Origin: Eubacterium sp.
GTDB lineage: Bacteria; Bacillota; Clostridia; Lachnospirales; Lachnospiraceae
Assembly: GCA_017433615.1 (NCBI GenBank)
Contig: JAFRGW010000110.1
Coordinates: 1-32,169, forward strand
DNA length: 32,169 bases
Direction of reading: 5' to 3'
The position numbers and the translations under genes were made by a program. The notes below the pieces were generated by a model. That model was not told the DNA's origin and did not search any database. It saw only the letters and a program-made list of their open reading frames with translations. Positions 26,699 to 32,169 of this stretch are shown here, piece by piece. How positions within the stretch are numbered: position 1 is the stretch's first letter; each line of letters begins with the position of its first letter.

Positions 26699-27703
26699 AT
26701 GGAAACATTGCGAATCGGACTTGTCGGAACCGGAATGATCGGAAGAACACACATCGAACGTATCAATAACAAGCTTTCAGGTGCACGGGTTACAGCGTGT
26801 GCAGATATCAATGCGGATTTCTGCAAAAAAGTTGCAGAACAGTACGGAATCAAAGCTTTCGAAGACGGAGAGACAATGATTGCAGATCCGGAAATCGATG
26901 CAGTTATTGTCACGACACTTGATCAGGCACATGAGCAGTTTGTTACAGCTGCGATCCGTGCAGGAAAATACGTTTTCTGTGAGAAGCCGCTTGCACCGAC
27001 AGCAGCAGACTGCAGAAGAATTATGGAGGAAGAGATCAAAGGCGGAAAGAAGCTGGTCCAGGTTGGATTTATGCGCCGCTATGATCCGGGTTACCGTCAG
27101 CTGAAAGATGCAATTGCGAACAGAAAATACGGGGAACCGCTTCTTCTGCACTGCCGTCACCGCAATCCGGAAGTTGACGGAAACTGGAACAATTCTTCAG
27201 CAGTTGAGAATTCCATGGTGCATGAGATGGATGTTCTCAGATGGCTGCTTGGCGAGAATTACGTCTCAGCTGAAGTCCGCTATGGAAAAACCTGCCGGCG
27301 TGCTGATGGATTCCGCGATCCGCAGATTATGATTCTGACAACAGAGTCCGGCGTGCGTATCGATGTAGAATCCTTTGTAACGACAGGGCACTGTTATGAT
27401 GTTCAGTGTGAAGTGGTCTGTGAAGATGCAATTCTGAATCTTCCGCAGCCCGCCAATATTGAGGTCGTTGCAGATGCAGTCCGCGGCAGAGAAATCGACA
27501 GAAGCTGGTCTACCAGATTTATTGAGGCTTATAATGTAGAATTTCAGGAGTGGATCAATGCATGTAAGGCGGGACGTGTAGACGGACCGACAGCATGGGA
27601 CGGCTATGCGTGCCAGGTTGTTGCTTCAGCGGCATCGCTTGCACGTGATACACAGCAGGTACAGCCGGTAACTTATGATGAGATGCCGGAATTCTATAAG
27701 TAA
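26699..27703 (+). CDS. iolG: Gfo/Idh/MocA dehydrogenase, inositol 2-dehydrogenase-like
   Basis: NAD-dependent oxidation of myo-inositol (or a related polyol) at C2. The 334 residues open with the Rossmann loop GLVGTGMIGRTHIERI and continue with CEKPLA (catalytic Lys96), VGFMRRYDPGY, VHEMDVLRWL (His175) and DGPTAWDGYA, all close to Bacillus IolG. The residue matching the catalytic Asp172 of the Bacillus enzyme reads Asn171 (AVENSMVH). That could be a subfamily trait or altered specificity. AAAGGAGG lies six bases before the ATG. No other iol genes are in the window. A terminator follows, so it is probably monocistronic and under the divergent AraC protein. Confidence 0.88.
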   Translation: METLRIGLVGTGMIGRTHIERINNKLSGARVTACADINADFCKKVAEQYGIKAFEDGETMIADPEIDAVIVTTLDQAHEQFVTAAIRAGKYVFCEKPLAPTAADCRRIMEEEIKGGKKLVQVGFMRRYDPGYRQLKDAIANRKYGEPLLLHCRHRNPEVDGNWNNSSAVENSMVHEMDVLRWLLGENYVSAEVRYGKTCRRADGFRDPQIMILTTESGVRIDVESFVTTGHCYDVQCEVVCEDAILNLPQPANIEVVADAVRGREIDRSWSTRFIEAYNVEFQEWINACKAGRVDGPTAWDGYACQVVASAASLARDTQQVQPVTYDEMPEFYK

Positions 27704-27765
27704 GTTATTCTGTGAATAAGGAAATATAGAATTTAAGAATTACAGAATGCATATGAAATGGGGGA

Positions 27766-27798
27766 AGTGCCCGGTCTGGAGGAAGGCCGGGCGCTTTT
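27766..27798 (+). terminator. Terminator after the iolG-like gene
   Basis: An 11-bp G/C-rich stem (27766-27776 with 27785-27795, two G-U pairs) followed by TTTT and, two bases later, another TTTT. Confidence 0.85.
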
Positions 27799-27806
27799 CG
27801 TTTTGG

Positions 27807-27835
27807 TTGAAGAAACGGACACATTCATATATACT
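27807..27835 (+). promoter_or_regulatory. Promoter of the binding-protein/glpK unit
   Basis: TTGAAG (27807-27812), a 17-base spacer and TATACT (27830-27835). Just beyond the expected start a CGGGC-GAAT-GCCCG hairpin (27845-27858) and TTTTT (27866-27870) occur, a weak attenuator-like arrangement. Confidence 0.75.
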
Positions 27836-27939
27836 GTAAATTGCCGGGCGAATGCCCGCGGATGCTTTTTGTCACGTGCAGGAAAAGCGTTCAGGGGCAT
27901 AGTGTGTGCGAAAAGACAGAGACGGAAATGGTGATTTGA

Positions 27940-29031
27940 ATGCGCTATAAAAAACAGTGGAGAAGCAGCGTCATACATATTTGTGTGCTGTTCTTTCTTA
28001 TATCTGCGCTTGCTGCATGCGGCAGACAGGACAGCAGAACAGAAGATCAGCTGTCATCAGATCATTCCTCCGCTGAGATGGCAGCGGATCTTTCACAGGA
28101 AGTGTCAGAGATATCTGCTTCCGGAGAAGATCAGACAGAGAAATCGGATAAGATCCAGATCGGATTTGTAGTGAAGGAAAACAGCCGGGATTACTGGATC
28201 CGCATGAAAGAAGCAGCAGAGCAGTACTGCACTGAAAACGGTGCGGAACTGATCTATCTGGCCGGAACAGAGGATGCGGTTGCGGCTGAACAGATTGCGG
28301 AAGTTGACCAGCTGATCAAAGATAAAGTGGATGCTATTTGTATCTCTCCGGTGAGCGACGAGATGCTGTTTGCAGCGTTGAAGCGGGCCGGAGATGCCGG
28401 CATACCGGTATTTACAATTGACACAGACACCGCATTTACAGGAAGAGCAGCGTATATCGGAACGGACAACTACGCAGCTGCAAGAGCAGGTGCCGTCTAT
28501 GCCGCCGGGCAGATCGGGAACGGCGGAACAGCGGTTATTCTCCGCGGAACACTGGGAGATTCCGTACACGATGACCGCGCGGAGGGAATTGCTGACGGTC
28601 TGACGGAACAGGGGATTACGATTGTCAGAACACTCTGTACAATGCCTGCTGATGCAGGTGATGATGTGGTGAAACTCCTTCAGATGTATCCGGATCTCGA
28701 TTTGCTGATTACGACTGAGGATGAGATTACTCTCGCGGCATGGAAAAGAGTTCTTGCAGTCGGAAATACAGGTGTACGGCTGTACGGGTTTGACGGAACA
28801 GAAGAAATAGCGGCCCTGACAGAGGAAGACAGTCAGGTGCTTGGTACGACAGCACAGGATCCTGAGGCGATCGGTATCCGGGCTGTTGAGACGGTTCTGG
28901 GTTATCTGGAAAACGGTAACCTGAAGGACACCATTATTGAAATACCATATGAGATCATTACACCGGAAAATGCTGCAGAATATATAAAACAGCTGCCGAA
29001 AGATTCTGACGGAGAGCAGGATTATAATTAA
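27940..29031 (+). CDS. Sugar-binding lipoprotein (RbsB-like periplasmic-binding fold)
   Basis: A 363-residue exported lipoprotein: signal helix then lipobox LAAC with acylated Cys27, a Ser/Glu-rich linker to about residue 68, and a type I periplasmic-binding fold (IQIGFVVKENSRDYWIRM; AICISPVSDEML; IPVFTIDTDT; YIGTDNY; LYGFDGTEE). This is the sugar-binding (Peripla_BP_4/RbsB) pattern. No permease or ATPase genes are adjacent, so it either feeds a distant ABC transporter or acts as a sensor input. glpK follows 82 bases later with no terminator, suggesting one transcript. The ligand is not predictable from the sequence. Confidence 0.85.
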   Translation: MRYKKQWRSSVIHICVLFFLISALAACGRQDSRTEDQLSSDHSSAEMAADLSQEVSEISASGEDQTEKSDKIQIGFVVKENSRDYWIRMKEAAEQYCTENGAELIYLAGTEDAVAAEQIAEVDQLIKDKVDAICISPVSDEMLFAALKRAGDAGIPVFTIDTDTAFTGRAAYIGTDNYAAARAGAVYAAGQIGNGGTAVILRGTLGDSVHDDRAEGIADGLTEQGITIVRTLCTMPADAGDDVVKLLQMYPDLDLLITTEDEITLAAWKRVLAVGNTGVRLYGFDGTEEIAALTEEDSQVLGTTAQDPEAIGIRAVETVLGYLENGNLKDTIIEIPYEIITPENAAEYIKQLPKDSDGEQDYN

Positions 29032-29062
29032 AAGAAAATGCGGCTGAATGGTACAGAAATAA

Positions 29063-30604
<1,542 letters not shown>

Positions 30605-30651
30605 TATTATGGCATATCACATTGGTAGTAGCAATACAGTCAGAAATGCCG

Positions 30652-30657
30652 TATAAT
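30652..30657 (+). promoter_or_regulatory. Probable asnA promoter (-10)
   Basis: A perfect TATAAT after GCCG, with only a weak -35-like TAGCAA (30629-30634) 17 bases before it. It lies 48 bases after glpK. Confidence 0.55.
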
Positions 30658-30670
30658 GTGCATTGATATG

Positions 30671-30742
30671 TCAGAGCGATATGATGCCCGGAACAAGGGA
30701 ACTGCTGCCTGCTGCGGCATTTTTACGCAGGGCACGATCTGA
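30671..30742 (+). other. Foldable leader of asnA, attenuator-like
   Basis: TCAGA (30671-30675) pairs with TCTGA (30738-30742) and TGCCC (30685-30689) with GGGCA (30730-30734). Inside, GCTGC (30704-30708) with GCGGC (30714-30718) followed by ATTTTT resembles a weak terminator, whereas CCTGC (30708-30712) with GCAGG (30727-30731) would disrupt it. It is too short for a T-box and lacks its conserved core. Confidence 0.3.
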
Positions 30743-30787
30743 CCGCTTTATGCAGTAAGTACAACAGGAGTGAACAGGAGAATCGTT

Positions 30788-31795
30788 ATGAGTTTGGTTT
30801 TACCGGAAAAATACAACCCGCGTCTGACCGTCAGAGAGACGCAGGAGGCAATCAAATACATCCGTGATACATTTCAGAAAGAATTCGGACGGCAGATGAA
30901 TCTTTCCAGAATCTCTGCACCGCTTTTTGTACCGAAAAGCTCCGGATTAAATGATAATCTGAATGGTGTTGAGCGGCCTGTCAGCTTTGATGTGCCCTGG
31001 CAGCCGGAAGAAACCATCGAAGTGGTTCAGTCCCTTGCAAAGTGGAAACGTATGGCTTTGAAGGAGTACGGATTTCAGCCCGGAGAGGGATTGTATACCA
31101 ATATGAATGCGATCCGCCGGGATGAGGAACTGGACAATCTGCATTCCTGCTATGTGGACCAGTGGGACTGGGAACGCGTTATCAGAAAAGAAGAACGGAC
31201 CTATGAGACGCTGAAGGCGACAGTCGAGATGATCTTCCGTGTGATTAAGCATATGGAGCATGAGGTCTGGTACAAATATCCGAAGGCGGTTTACCGTCTG
31301 CCGGAGGAAATCCATTTTGTGGATTCCGAAAAACTGCTTGAGAAGTATCCGGGAACCACGGCAAAAGAGCGCGAGAACATTGCCGCTAAGAAATATGGCT
31401 GTATCTTCCTCACAAGGATCGGAGAGAAGCTTTCGGACGGAAAACCGCACGACGGCCGCGCACCGGACTACGATGACTGGCAGCTCAACGGCGATATTCT
31501 TTTCTGGTATGAGCCGCTGCAGTGTGCACTTGAGATCTCCAGTATGGGTATCCGTGTCGACGAGAAATCGCTGGCTGAACAGCTGGTCAAGGCCGGATGC
31601 GAGGAACGTAAGGAACTGCCGTATCATAAGATGCTGCTGAACGGAGAACTTCCGTATACAATCGGAGGCGGTATCGGGCAGTCCCGTCTGTGTATGCTTC
31701 TGCTCGGAAGAGTTCATGTCGGTGAAGTCCAGGCCAGCATCTGGCCGCAGGAAATGCGCGATGTCTGCCGGGAACACAATATTATTCTGTTATAA
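30788..31795 (+). CDS. asnA: Aspartate-ammonia ligase (ammonia-dependent asparagine synthetase)
   Basis: Makes asparagine from aspartate, ammonia and ATP; 335 residues, a class II tRNA-synthetase-like fold. Readable family segments are [80 protein letters not shown] and [14 protein letters not shown]. The frame is open from a GTG at 30770, but AGGAG at 30775-30779 is correctly placed only for the ATG at 30788. It has its own promoter after glpK and a foldable leader. Confidence 0.96.
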   Translation: MSLVLPEKYNPRLTVRETQEAIKYIRDTFQKEFGRQMNLSRISAPLFVPKSSGLNDNLNGVERPVSFDVPWQPEETIEVVQSLAKWKRMALKEYGFQPGEGLYTNMNAIRRDEELDNLHSCYVDQWDWERVIRKEERTYETLKATVEMIFRVIKHMEHEVWYKYPKAVYRLPEEIHFVDSEKLLEKYPGTTAKERENIAAKKYGCIFLTRIGEKLSDGKPHDGRAPDYDDWQLNGDILFWYEPLQCALEISSMGIRVDEKSLAEQLVKAGCEERKELPYHKMLLNGELPYTIGGGIGQSRLCMLLLGRVHVGEVQASIWPQEMRDVCREHNIILL

Positions 31796-31859
31796 ACAGT
31801 CCGGATCTTAAAAAGCTGATGAACAGAGACACTGTTTGCAAAGAAAGGGAAGAGCAGTT

Positions 31860-32169
31860 ATGAAAAAGGTGATATCCCTGATTCTGGCAATTATGTTTTT
31901 GCTTATTTTTCCGGCTCAGGCGGCTGTCGTGTCCGGGGCTGAAACGGTTCAGGATACGAATGGGAACAATGCAGCAGATGTATTTGTACTGAATACGGAA
32001 AAAACAGATGACAGCAGCAGTACAGATTCTGTCTTTGATACGGGCGTAACAAAAAACGGAACCGGGACAGATGTTTCTGCGGCGGCACAGAAGAAACAGG
32101 TCAAGAAGAACGGCTGGGTCAAGAAAAACGGAAAAAAATATTATTATAAAAAAGGTAAAAAAGTTACCG
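31860..32169 (+). CDS. Secreted cell-wall-binding-repeat protein (partial, 3' end outside window)
   Basis: Starts MKKVISLILAIMFLLIFPAQA, a clear signal peptide (cleavage probably after AQA or a few residues later), with AAAGGGAAG upstream. A Thr/Ser/Asp-rich linker (about 27-82) follows, then a Lys-rich stretch with the beginning of a GWVKKNGKKYYYKKGKK unit, typical of choline- or cell-wall-binding repeats. No stop occurs before the window end, so 103 codons are visible. The enzymatic or binding cargo, if any, lies beyond the window. Confidence 0.85.
   Translation, partial: MKKVISLILAIMFLLIFPAQAAVVSGAETVQDTNGNNAADVFVLNTEKTDDSSSTDSVFDTGVTKNGTGTDVSAAAQKKQVKKNGWVKKNGKKYYYKKGKKVT

Noticed and set aside
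30671-30787. T-box riboswitch before asnA
   Set aside because: The leader is about half the usual length and the conserved AGGGTGGNACCGCG core is absent.

Overview
The window looks like chromosome of a low-to-mid-GC Firmicute of class Clostridia, most likely a Lachnospiraceae relative. This is inferred from strong AGGAGG-type ribosome sites, the atpZ-atpI-atpBEFHAGDC order, an MraZ-headed division/cell-wall cluster with DivIB, a lipoprotein binding protein, ammonia-dependent AsnA and a cell-wall-binding-repeat protein. Nearly all genes are on the plus strand; only plsC and an araC-family gene are on the minus strand. No insertion sequence, phage gene, CRISPR array or rRNA was seen.

Layout. 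(1) 1-2.3 kb: glycolysis genes pgk and tpiA, separated by a foldable 130-nt intergenic element, then a terminator and a tRNA-Val(CAC) with its own promoter. (2) 2.6-3.4 kb: a NapH-type membrane iron-sulfur protein. (3) 3.55-11.2 kb: a complete F1Fo ATP synthase operon with its own promoter and a strong terminator. Its c subunit carries the residues of a two-carboxylate Na+-binding rotor, and the operon has structured gaps at atpE/atpF (with a 16-codon ORF) and at atpD/atpC. (4) 11.2-20.4 kb: a shortened dcw cluster mraZ-rsmH-ftsL-pbp-mraY-murD-divIB-ftsZ, with six MraZ-like boxes in front. ftsW, murG, murC, murE, murF and ftsA are not present here. (5) 20.4-22.6 kb: a two-gene unit, an FHA protein and a TadZ/CpaE-like ATPase, behind a near-consensus promoter and a highly structured leader with mutually exclusive helices. 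(6) 22.6-25.2 kb: tRNA-Arg(ACG), convergent plsC, and ispE overlapping a GntR/FCD regulator. (7) 25.2-25.5 kb: a promoter-leader-terminator unit with no sizeable gene. (8) 25.5-30.6 kb: an araC-family regulator divergent from an iolG-like dehydrogenase, an orphan sugar-binding lipoprotein and glycerol kinase. (9) 30.6-32.2 kb: asnA and the start of a secreted cell-wall-binding protein cut by the window end.

The most unusual material is non-coding or very small: the switch-like leader before the FHA gene, the folded spacers inside the ATP synthase operon and between pgk and tpiA, the gene-less transcription unit at 25.26-25.52 kb, and a 15-bp direct repeat spaced 105 bp in the araC/iolG gap. 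The best-supported protein-level observation is the Na+-type two-carboxylate c subunit. All assignments come from reading the sequence; no search or folding program was run.
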